From positions 1-64,000 of the forward strand of contig KL647293.1 of assembly GCA_000727475.1 (NCBI GenBank): a DNA stretch of 64,000 bases, given 5' to 3'. Both the position numbers and the translations under genes were made by a program. How positions within the stretch are numbered: position 1 is the stretch's first letter; every line of letters begins with the position of its first letter. The stretch is from Sarcocystis neurona. Taxonomy: Eukaryota; Apicomplexa; Conoidasida; Eucoccidiorida; Sarcocystidae. The notes under the pieces are model-generated. The model saw only the letters and a program-made list of their open reading frames with translations. It made no database searches and was not told the DNA's origin. Of the stretch, positions 34,132-45,200 are shown in pieces.

Positions 34132-36499
34132 GCTGTCATTTGCAGATACTAGGATTGCCGTCTCTGCTCCTCGTGTTCCTCTTCTCGGCGTCGCAAGTGC
34201 TCCCCTTATAGTATACCATGTTGTTTATCACAGACAAAGGCACATACGTTTTCCTCCGTGTGCGCACCATTTAAATATCCGCGGTTGCAAGTGCTGCAGG
34301 GTTTCTAGTGGTGCCCGGCGCTCGCTTTTCTACCTTCGTGTCCTTTGCTGCTGCTGCTGCTGGTGATGGGTTGTCACCGACCCTCGCCGTGTCACTGTTG
34401 TTGGCGACCACGAAAATGACTCCCTGGCGGTCACGGTGCTCGTGGCCGCTGCTGTTGGCCTACGCTACTGGCACTGTTGTACACTGCTGCTGCTGCAGGC
34501 TCCTACCGTTCCTACGGCTGCTTCTGGTCGCTGCTTTCTTGTTTAGTTTTCTCCCTACGGCTAATTCTGCCTTCTTTCGTCCCCGGCAATACTGATACCG
34601 CACGGTGATGCAACACTCTGCATATTGTGCTGCTTCGGTCTGTCCCTTCTGGTCTTGCACCTGCGAGTGAAATGCGTGCGAAGTCCTCCAGCCAGAGTAA
34701 GCGCCACAATCGGTGTAGCCTCAGGAGCGCTTCGCAGAGTTGACAGTACTCTGTAGTTTATCTCGTACAATGTGGTTACTTGGAATAAATTTCTGAATTC
34801 TAGGCGTCGATAAGAGTTGGCAGGGCTACAGACGGGACACGGAAAACGTGTGGAGCCTCCAACAAATGGGCCCAAGGCATGGGGATATGAGCAAGTGATA
34901 CAACGCCGCGAAAGCCCAGTACTGATGCAAACATAGCTCTCAAGACTAGTACGTGTATATACGAATCAATTTCCTGTAGCTCTGGTAAAAGGATCTCTCT
35001 GTCTGCGAAACCATGTTATCAGAGCTACCGTGCGAAGACGTACCAGACTCCAGCAGCAACGTTTGTTCAGGTTCTACAGCAACAATAGTGCGCTAGCGGT
35101 TCAAAGCGGCTATGCGTACTGAAAGCCGGTTAACAGAAGATGTGAGCGCAATCACACGTGAGCCACGATGCGTGCTTCTCGCTATTTTAGGCGCTGAAGT
35201 GTTCTCGTGAAACATCTGATTGTTGAGAGCAGATCTCAATGCAGTCATGTTTAAGAATATAATACGACTCGTGTCTCAAGCAGATACTCCCAATGTAGAA
35301 GCTTTTAAAAACACACGGACGCCGCGTTATACATCCACCATTCGCGTACGGACCAACCGCCGTGCCTTTGAGGGATTTTGAACAGTCTCAGCACGTGACG
35401 CCCCATCGCGTGCGTTCGGAAGGGGATGAAGAAGCCTGACACAATTCAGATCACACGAAGATACATGGTTTCATTTGTGCCTATGGCCGACTTTCCGACT
35501 AGCTTGTCTTTACCACGTGATTGTTGGTCGTTAGAGCGAAGCTGGTCGACATCGCATCAACCATACAACTCATTTGCAGAAGGGGCGGAGACAGCATACC
35601 TCAAGGATCCGCTACAGCAACGTACATGCAGTGCCACACGAAGTCAAGGAGGACGCGTGGTTAGAACACGGACTCGCACCAGTAGACGCGCCTTTTCTCT
35701 TTCTATATACATATGTATATATTATTTTGTACACGAGTACCCATTTCGTACAAAATGAGACAGACGCCATCCGTCATATCCATGTGTGCGCTGGGTCGCC
35801 CCTACAGTGTCAGCTACATTGAAGAAGATGTCGGCCGTTTAATTCGCGTTACGTACACATATTAAATGCACATAGGTGTGTGCATGTATATTCAATGCAG
35901 CATGATTACAAGCACTTGTTAGAGAATACAGGCTGGATCCTTCGTGGGGTCAGGTTCTACAATGAGCAGATCCTGAAGGCATGGGAGTTAAAGAATTATG
36001 TTTGGGCACCCTGCACTTGTGCGACAACCAAATATAGGGCAAGTGTGCACTAAAATATGCATACTATAGAATTCAATTTACAGATACTCCAAACGTTAAA
36101 CTGTCGTAGTGGGTAGCACATATATAGGTACAGCCTCTGTTGTGAGCTATTTGCTCCGGTTACAGTTGTTCCAGGCCTGAGCCAGTTCGTCGTCCGTCAC
36201 AGTGCTCCAGAAAAGGTATGTTGGACACGCAGACTACCGCACACCGTTTTGTTCGCTAGTCTAGGCGTAATATTCCATTGAAATGTTCACTTTCGAGGAG
36301 TATTCGCCTGTCCGTACACGTAGGCACCCCTCACATGCTACCTGCATTGGTAAGCTTGTCGTTGAGCGATCAGTGAGGATACGACGGAGAATATTGCGGG
36401 GTGAGTGCGACAGATCGATTCCGCACCTTGCCCCGAAGATACGTAAGCCGTTCACGGTACGGCATACGCTGCTACTCGGGTATTTTACCTTTTTTTGAA

Positions 36500-37650
36500 T
36501 AATGACTGGCCGTACACTGTAACGTGTATACTACTACGCTTGTTCGCTGTCGTCACTGTCACCACCCGTGGTACAGGTGATTCGCAGCCCTGCGCTGCTG
36601 CTTTATTGTCGCTGCCGTCCTGCGCTGCTGCTTTATTGTCGCTGCCGTCCTGCGCTGCTGCTGCCACATGTATCGTCCTGTTAATCCTCCCTTGGCGTTG
36701 CCGTTCCTGCTCTGCAGTTACTGCTGCTCTCCTGCTGGCGCCGCTGGGTGGCTGCTGCCACACCAAGTCTGCGACTGGCGTCCTGCTGCGGCCGATCCCT
36801 TTCCGCTGTGATGCTAAAGCAGTACTGCAGTTTGGTTATTGCGTTACTACTGCTTTTGTCCACGCATTTCGCTACTGGTTGTGCGCTGCCATTGTTTCCT
36901 GTTGCTGTGGGTGTGCTACTGCTGTTGCGCCGTCAGTGTTGTTCCGACATTCAGAAGCCGACGAGGTTGCTGTCTGTCAGTTACCTACGTTACTGCTGTG
37001 ATGTTTCATCGCTACGTCATACGTACACACGCAAATGCTTTCCTGCAGCAGCTGGCGGTATCTACAGGATGACGTGCGTGGAGTAGTTGTTTGGCTGTTG
37101 TAGCTGGTGTACCGTTCTGCCCGCTGATACCAGCCCAGCGCTGGTTTTCGCGCGTTACCTGAGAGCGGTACTGCCCCTAAGGCACTGGTCTCTCTCATTT
37201 GCAGCTAGTAATTGATGCTGTGAAGCGGTGACTGTTTCTACAGTGTCTTCAACTGGTGCTTGTGGTCGCACCTTCCTGTGTGCCGGCCGTACAGGGCTGG
37301 TACTCTTCTTGCTATTTCAGTGTGGCTCCTCTATTCCGTACTCTGCTGGTGCTGGCTCCACGTAGACACCTGTCGCTTCTCCTGCAGTCGCTTTACTGTT
37401 GCCGCTGTACCCGTTACTACTACTATTGCCATTCCCACCATCGCAGCTTGCTGATACATGTTCTGCTACCGAGCTCCCGGCGTTGCTGCACTAGGTCTGC
37501 GGTGCCGTGGCCGCGCCCAGTGGTACTCCCTTGCCGCCGGTGCTGCTGCTGCGGCCCGACTGCCGTGCACGTATGTGGCACCCGTGCATGCATCAACAGC
37601 AGGAAATGTTGGCTCGGCTTCTCTCGGATGCCGCTGGTCTGCACACTTCG
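36500..37650. repeat. CTG-rich tract on plus strand
   Basis: Interspersed CTG/TTG/CTA triplets dominate the plus strand. It resembles the 3' halves of the introns in the downstream CacyBP-like gene more than any coding exon, because no frame is both long and non-repetitive. Confidence 0.5.
36591..36660. repeat. 30-bp tandem repeat, about 2.3 copies
   Basis: Unit TGCGCTGCTGCTTTATTGTC plus GCTGCCGTCC, repeated exactly at 36591-36620 and 36621-36650, with a partial third copy. The period is a multiple of three, so frames on both strands stay open (for example AAQDGSDNKA repeats on the minus strand). No surrounding gene is established. Confidence 0.85.
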
Positions 37651-37749
37651 ATCTACAGCTACTCCACACTGGACTTTTCCTCGTACCGCGAGACGACTTC
37701 ACTTTTGGCCACATGTCATCAAGTTCGTCGGGCACCATCGCTACCCCAC

Positions 37750-39110
37750 AGCACTAGTTGAGCACGACATGAATAGCAGCAGCACCCGCTGCGACAGAAG
37801 AAAGCGCCTGTAGAACAAGTTGCAGCAGTAGCGGCAGCAGCACACCACGAACAGCAGCACAGGAGAAGGACTGCGACAGCAGGCACAGGAGACAACCCAC
37901 ACGGTACGACATTATCCAGAGGAGCAGCAGCGTTGAAAACGGCAGCAGCATCGGCGATAGCAGCGACATCAGTAACTCTGTTAGTACTAACTTCTCCGGC
38001 AACCAAAACAATAACGAACCTCTGTTCTCGAGGTCAGACAGCGCAATGGCATATTCTGGCGCCGGATAAATAGCGCCGCAGAAAGGAGCGGTCATCCGTA
38101 CACAGCTGCGCTGCAGTACCGTCAGGGGGCCCAACAAGGGGGACAGCTGCAACAGCAGCTGCAGCTACTGCAGCAGCAACCACAGCTACAAGTTGAACAC
38201 GAACAGTGTCCGCTTTGCAACAGCAGGTGACATTAGCGCACAGCCTGTTATAGCAGCGCAGGTGGAGAAGAGAGCTAACGAAGAGCAGCTACAGTGACTT
38301 GGAAAACCGAAGCGTAGAATTTTTGGAGGTACTCTACGTAGAGCGGAGAGTCCTTGAGCAAGGAGGAAGCGGCAACAGCAGCGTACAAACCACAGAACCA
38401 GCGGCGGGGCGTGTACCTACGAAGAATGAGCCGACGACGGCTCGTCACCCCGCCGTCTCTGCTCTGCCCCCGCGCCGCCGCGGCCCAGCACGACTGAGTA
38501 CTCGCTTCGCAGGATAGAGCTAACGCGAGTAAGAGGTCTCTGTTTCTTAGTGGCAGCAGCAGAGCAGCGTCGGGGAAGAGTCTTGCAGCAGCAACACAAC
38601 GGCAGCTGGACCGGAAGCGAGTAGCGGCACCGAATTGCTGCAGCAGCAGCGCGTAGAGAAACTGCGTATCACCGGCCTGCAAGCAAGAAGAGCGCCACCA
38701 CAGAAGGGACACTCTCGCAGCAAGGGTGCGACAAGAAGCGCAACAGCATACATAAAGCCTCCCGCGACCGCAGCAGCAGCCGGACAACAGCAGAGAGAAC
38801 GGCAGAAGCAGATAGAGCAACTTGAACTCAGCAGCACCGTTCGGATAACAGCCGTCACCACACAGGGCACATGCAGCGGCAACACAGCGTAATAGGGACG
38901 CTTGAACACCGGCAGCGGGGCAGAAGCAGAAGAAGCAGGGGCGTGTTACCAGAGGTAGTGAAAACTGGCCACGTAGGAGCGGCACCACGTGAGCGTTGTT
39001 CTGTGGGCTGCAGAGCTCTCCCCCGCAGCAGCCCGAGTCGAAGAAGGCGACGCACGGCAGTCTGCGAACCGGGCGTACTCAAGTAGAGCACTGCGTGCTG
39101 CCAGTCTGAC
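37750..39110. repeat. CAG-rich tract on plus strand
   Basis: Interspersed CAG/GCA triplets dominate the plus strand, the opposite polarity from the tract just upstream. Plus-strand frames are broken by stops. The 237-codon minus-strand frame at 38275-38988 is a Leu/Ala/Cys-rich antisense reading of the repeats. Confidence 0.5.
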
Positions 39111-39221
39111 TCCCTGTAAACGGCACCAGCAGCATTATCGACGCTTGCTAGTTCGTTTTTTGTGTGTAGCAGCAGTAGCGTTGTCGACGCCTGCTGTTTT
39201 TTTCTTGTCTCTGTATCGCAG

Positions 39222-39286
39222 CAGCGACCCCCGTGTCAACGCCAGCTGTTCTTCGTTACCAGCTGCGAGAGCACGACGCACTCAAC
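39222..39286 (+). promoter_or_regulatory. Probable 5' leader with upstream 3' splice site
   Basis: A T-rich tract followed by ATCGCAG at about 39216-39222 looks like a 3' splice site 60-65 bases before the chosen ATG (context AACATGG, with A at -3 and G at +4). It suggests that the CacyBP-like transcript has a non-coding first exon further upstream. Confidence 0.35.
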
Positions 39287-42200
39287 ATGGAGGTCAGCAA
39301 TAGCCTGGGCAGCGAGGCAGAGGGCAGCCAGCAGCAGCAGCAGCCGCAGCAAGAGACGGGCACCGAGGGACAGCAGCGTCAGCAGCCAGACCAGCAGCGA
39401 CAGGGGAAGGCTGAGGTAAAAAAGGGGCAGGAGCAGGATGAAGGTGATACGCAGGAGGTCATTAGCGAGTGGCTGCGGCTGCGGCAGTGCGCCACGCGCC
39501 CGCGCGTTTTGGCTGCGATCGATCAGCAGCTCCGTATTCTGGGATGCGATGTTTCTACGCTCACTCCTAACCACCAGGTGCCGCAACAGCAACAGAAAAG
39601 GAACGACCAGGAGGAAGGGGAGGGGCAGCACGCGCAGCAGGAGAAGGGGCAGCAGGATGCGAAGGACACTTCCTCTAGGCCGGGCTCGAGTCTCCCGAAC
39701 GCCGGCTTGCAGCCGGTGAGAAACGCCGCGCGTCACAAACCTAAGCTCGCCCACGAACAGGAAACCGCAGCCTCGTCAGTAGTAGAGCAAATTTTTTTGT
39801 ACGCTCCGCGTAATAAATGTACAGACAGGTAGCACCGCGCGATAAGCACGAGGACACACGTGAGAACGACCCAGAGCATTCAGCGAGACATTTCGCACCG
39901 AGGCAGAGGTACACGATATACCCGCATACAGCTATGTATAGTAGACTCTCTACAGTCTTTGTGTGTGTGTGTGTGTGTTTGTGTGTTTATGTTTGTGTGT
40001 CTACGTATACACATGGGATTCTCCGTATCTGTCAACACTGAGAGATAGGCAGCTCACTCGCTATGGGTGAGGGTATGTGTATATATATATATGTGTATGG
40101 AAGGACTCTCTCGTGTTTTGTCCACATGTGTTTGTTTCTGCGGAGCTGTAGGGAAGAAGGCTGTATTAGCACTGTTTCCACTACAGATGGAACAAAGTAA
40201 CACAACTCGAACGTCTGGAAAAGACGTGCAGAAAATGTTCTCAGCCGAATCTGTGCGGCCTCCTGGTCGCCGCACGCGTCCCACATTGGTATCACCGTAC
40301 GCACTGGCGTGTTACTACGAGAGCTGTGTGGAGCGCACGCGTCTATTAGAACGCCGGGCACGCATGGGGAAGCCGCAGGTGCCGCCGGCTGGTAGTAGTC
40401 TGTGCGGTCCGCAATGGAAGGCGGGGGGTGACCACATTCGGGTACAAATATATATACGTGCATGTACATTTGCTCAGCAATCGTCACATCACAGTTCGCA
40501 CTTGGATATTCCTCTAAGCGAAGACCAGTGGCCCAGCTAGCTACATATATATATACATGTATATATGTATATATATGGAGACGTACTGCTGTATGGACTG
40601 GTGCCTCTACACATATATGCGTTTATGTGGACATGTGCTTATGCAGGCCTATGGATCTGTTTACATCTGTGTAAGTTATAGGCGTGCGTATACACACCTA
40701 TATGTATACGCCTGTGTGCACGAAGGTATGTATAAATGTATGGATCCGTTCGTGTGTGTATCTGCGTCTGAGGGCCTCACTACAGGTATACCAGCAGCCA
40801 ATAAAACTGAGCAGCGGCTCCTCTGCTGGCGGCGCAGGTCCGTCGGTACGTCGTCCAGGCACTCTGTGCCACTGTCTGCTGCGTCCTTCCGTCCCCACAC
40901 GTCCACTTCCTCTTCATTTGCACACGTACATGTACACGTGTATACGTGTGTATACGTATATCCTACAAATATCCGCAGCCACGTACACACACATATCTGT
41001 ATACATATGTATGAAGACAGCTGCGTGGGTACGTGTGCCCTCGCATGTTTATGCACGTGGAAGAATTTACGAGGACCTCCATTCGCAGAAGCGGAGGTCG
41101 TTTTTCACGTGCAGACAGGAGCAGCAGCACAGTTGGTAGCAGGAGAAACGTCCCGTGTGTCTCCATTCCAAAGGGACAGCGGCTGCTGCATAGGTTTGTG
41201 TTGCCACCGCCGTCTCTACGCACCTCCTCCGGCGGCGCACAGTCTGGGTGTGTGTGTCTACCTGCACCAGAAAAGAGACGCTTGACTTAGAGCGACGTAC
41301 ACCCGCTTAACGTAGAGCGACGTTCTCCCATTTCTCCTCGAGCGGTCCTTCCACCACGCACGTCCCCTGCAGGAGCTGCGTTGCTTCCGTTTGTCCAACG
41401 TATATATGTATGTGTTTATATTATATTATCACGAGACGTAGACGCACGGGTGCCTGCGAGGCCTGTTCCCCGAAGTCGCCACGTCGTCTTTCCTTCTTCT
41501 CATATATGCCTGTATATCTACAATATTGTGAACATGTGTAGGGGTGCCGGGACGGCTGAGAGACGGGGTCAGTGAAGTTGCGGGGGCGTCAGTATGAGAA
41601 AGGAGCATCAACTGTTTCGAATGGGAAGTCCATCTCTTTTCTCTGGTGTGTGCAAGGGCGGGAAACGTGAGAGAGTTCACGTAATCTCGTCTCTATCCCC
41701 TTCTTTCTTCGGAGCACGGGCCTACCGGACGTGTATACGACCGGCTCCAGAGCGACGCAAACGGTCCTCTCTCAATACAGACGTGCCTTTCTGTCGGCAC
41801 ACCTCTTCACCTGCATCTGCATGTGTGTACCAGTGCATCTGTCCACGACAGAGACAGCTGGGTGACTAGCCAGATACAAATGCGTGTATGTGTTTGAACA
41901 GCTACCGCGTGGGCAGTGTCACTTGTCTTCGAGGACCTTAGTGCGTCTCTGTTTTTGCCACTTTCTTCTGCTCTATGCCTTCTGCGCGCCCGTTCTTTTT
42001 GTAGGTGCCCTTCTTGCCGCTGACGTCCTTCGCGTGGGACCAAACGGCAGACGCAATCAAGTGAGCGACATGGCCGGCCTTCTCGCGTGTGGCAGCCTGC
42101 CGCAACTAGCTGCGCACCGGTGCCTGCTGCGTGCGGCTGACCGGCGGCTGTACATACACTTTTTTTGCATCGTCTCAGCGTACACCTCCACCTGCGTGCA

Positions 42201-45200
42201 CTGCTGCAAGTCGCTGCAGAAGAAGAAGAAGAAGAAACTTGGGGGCTGCCTCCAGGCCGGCTTGCGGGGAAGCCCCGTCTTGAGAAGGCCGTTTTTTCTG
42301 AGAAGCACACATGTCCTCACGAGTGAAGAGAAGAAAACGCACACATGCGCGTCTGTGTATGTACCGGCGCACGCGGGACACCCCGCTGCGGGTGGATATA
42401 CACCAGACAAACATCAAGACACACGCGGGTCTGTATACGGCCTATGTAGACGTGCATACAAGTGTGCAACATACCACAGCCTCACGGTGATATGTGGGTC
42501 TGTGTGCCGAATACCTGTGCGTGACTGCATGCATATGTACACGGGCACTGTTGAAGCCTCCTGGCGTGAAAAAGACTTGGTGTATTTGCTGCGGTAGTGG
42601 CGCATCAGGTGAAGCTTTTGCTGCTTCACACCGAACCTCTCCTTTAGCGTGTGTTGTTAGCTGCTGCCGGTGTGGCTGGTGCCGCTGTTCACAGTTGCCG
42701 TATCCAGCTGCCCGCATCGCCAATAAACGGTTCCCTAGTGCTACAGACACACAAGCTCACGCAGCCGTTTGCTGCTTCTTCAAACTCCCGCTGTGTCTGC
42801 ATATAACGCGCCTGCTGCACCTGGTGCGTCTGCTGCTGCTTTGGGGATGTCTGCTGCGTTTGCTGCTGCCGCAGCCGCTGCTGCTGCTGCGGCCCCTCGT
42901 GATGCGGCTTGCCTCGCTGCTTCCCCTGCTTCTGCAGCTGCGTCTGCTGCTGCTGCTGTTCGTGTGCGGCTACTGGTAGAGAGGCCTGCTCTCACCTCCG
43001 CTCGCGCTTCTGCTACTGTTGGTGAGCAGGGTTGCTGCTGCCGGCTGACGGAACATCGCCGGCTGTGCTGCTGCGCAGGCCGCAGTGGAAGACGACGCGC
43101 TCCTGCTGTTGGTTGTGTGTGGAGTTCGATTGCCGCAGACTCTATGTGAAAGTCCCAGGCGTACAGCAGCTGCCGCAGGAGAACATCCGCATGCGCGCTG
43201 CACCGCGCAGCATTGAGCTGGAGGTGCGTCATAGCCCCAGCGCCACCGCGCAGTTCACCTACAACAAGAAAAGCGCCGTTTCCCCTAAGAGAGTCGAATG
43301 AGCGCTGCCTGTAGAAAGGCAGATTTTTCGTCGCACAGGAATTTAGTCTTCGTAACTCTGTGGTCATCTGTAGACTGCACGAACATTACTAGGGAAGAGT
43401 TGCTGAGCTGAGACGTGTGAACATCGGTAGACTGATACAAACATTGCTACCAAAGAATTGCTGAGCTCCCGTGCGTCGCCCGTTGAACAAGTCTGCATTT
43501 CTTCTAGTCCACACAGGTCTTGGAGGTTTTTCCGACGTGGTTCAAGAACGGCTCTCTCTCTCTGTAGCGACAGCAAAGTTCACTGTGACGACAGAGAGAG
43601 ACAGGGGTGCACATGCAAACGCGTGTCCCTCTGTGTAAGGAGATATACGCATATGCGTACGTATATATGTATAAATGTGTGTGGACACATGCGTATGTGT
43701 GTGTGCAAGCACGTATGGGGAATAGGTTTGTTTGGTGCGGTGAGTCCATTTGACTAATATAGGTTCTTCGTATATGGACACACAAATGGTATCGACACGT
43801 CAGTATACATGGGTCTCTCCGCGGCAGTTATATATCAAGCCCTACGTATCTGGACACACATCGTATCGACACGTCAGTATATATGTGTATCTTCGCGGCA
43901 ATTGTATACTGCATCCTACGTAGTGTGTTCCTGTGGAAGTGTATTTACATGAACCACAGCAGCAGTGGCTGCCTCTGAGCAAGCGCAGCTGATCGAGTGC
44001 TGCTGGTGTGGCTCTGCAGCTTGTCGGAGTGGAAAATAAAAACTACTCCTTTGCCCAGAAGACCCTCAGCAACCCCATTAACCCCAGCAGTGAGTCCCTG
44101 TGTTTTCTTTTCCTGACCCTGTCCCGTCCTCCGCATTGTGGGCGTGTTTCACTCCACGAGCAGATACGTAGTTTTCTCTGTTTTGTTTGCTCTGCGTCGG
44201 TCTGTGCGTCCATCCGCATCTTTTGGAAACACACCGACTGTACACAAGCGCCCGTGATAAATATATTTCCGTATATGGATACGCGTGTCGACACGTCCGA
44301 CCGAATTAGTGGCGCCACACATGTATGCGTGCCTCTTTACATATATGTGTATGTGGATCCGCCAGCATACATGCATATACGTATGTGTCCGTACGCCCGT
44401 CTGCCGATCTCTCCCTGTTCGTACACGTAGGAATATGTTGACGTGTGTGTACATATATGAATGGTGAGCTATAACTGAAAATGCGGGCCTCTGGTCGAGC
44501 AGCCGCCCTCACGACGTGGACGGACGTACGGCTGCCCGGTTGTGAGAAGGCGGTTTTGTCTCCCCGGGAGATGCTGCCTCGCAGCAGCCGTTCTTTAATA
44601 CTGCACATCGCAGTCTGCAACAGCAGCACGTCTGCTGAAGAAAGCAGATGTGTGTGTGCGTGTGTGAGTTCATGTGGAAGATGCGCGTGCGTCGTCAGCT
44701 TCTGTGTGAAACTCGAAAGAGACGACACTGCCTGTGTCGCTTGCTTCTCTTTCGGCTCTTTAAGGAGATGTGTGGGGCTGTTGCCGCCACGTGCAGCAGT
44801 GGTGTGCTGCTGTCCCAGTGTTGCGTGCCGCGCTGCAGAGCGCCTGCTCTGCTGCCTGAGCCAGTCCTCCTGCGGCGCAGTTGCTCTGCGCGTGCTGGCA
44901 CTTTTTTTCTCTCCCGTTGTATCTGATGCGCGTAGACTTGGCGCTCCTGTATTGAACGGGAGAGACAGAGAGGACGAAACAACGTGTGTCTGTGTGCTCT
45001 CGCTTTTGCTAATTGTCGCGCATGCGCAGCATTCCCCTACACGAAGACGAAGAACGCCCGTTCCCGCATTTTTCCCACGCGTAGTCTCTCCTCCTGTTGC
45101 GTGCTGCTGTGTCTGCAGACTGCTCCTACAGAGTGAAGAGAGACATGGTCGTCGTAACTCTGCGGAAGGTAATAGAGCTTGTATTATGTTTACAAATGTG

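Larger units (their letters stand above)
28178..39286. other. 11-kb stretch without a confident gene
   Basis: This interval separates the minus-strand phosphatase gene from the plus-strand CacyBP-like gene, so it contains both promoters and could hold further intron-rich genes. Open frames at 30460-31197 (plus) and 33253-34131 (minus) are the longest that are not repeat-driven, and neither is recognisable. From about 36.5 to 37.65 kb the plus strand is rich in CTG. From about 37.75 to 39.1 kb it is rich in CAG. A 3' splice-like CAG at about 39222 (after a T-rich tract) suggests a leader intron for the CacyBP-like gene. Confidence 0.5.

Noticed and set aside
38275..38988. 237-codon minus-strand frame
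   Set aside because: A Leu/Cys/Ala-rich reading opposite CAG repeats. No start context, motif or splice support.
41884..42597. 237-codon plus-strand frame overlapping exon 2 of the CacyBP-like gene
   Set aside because: It reads exon 2 in a different frame from FAWDQTADAIK, so it is mostly intron translated by chance.
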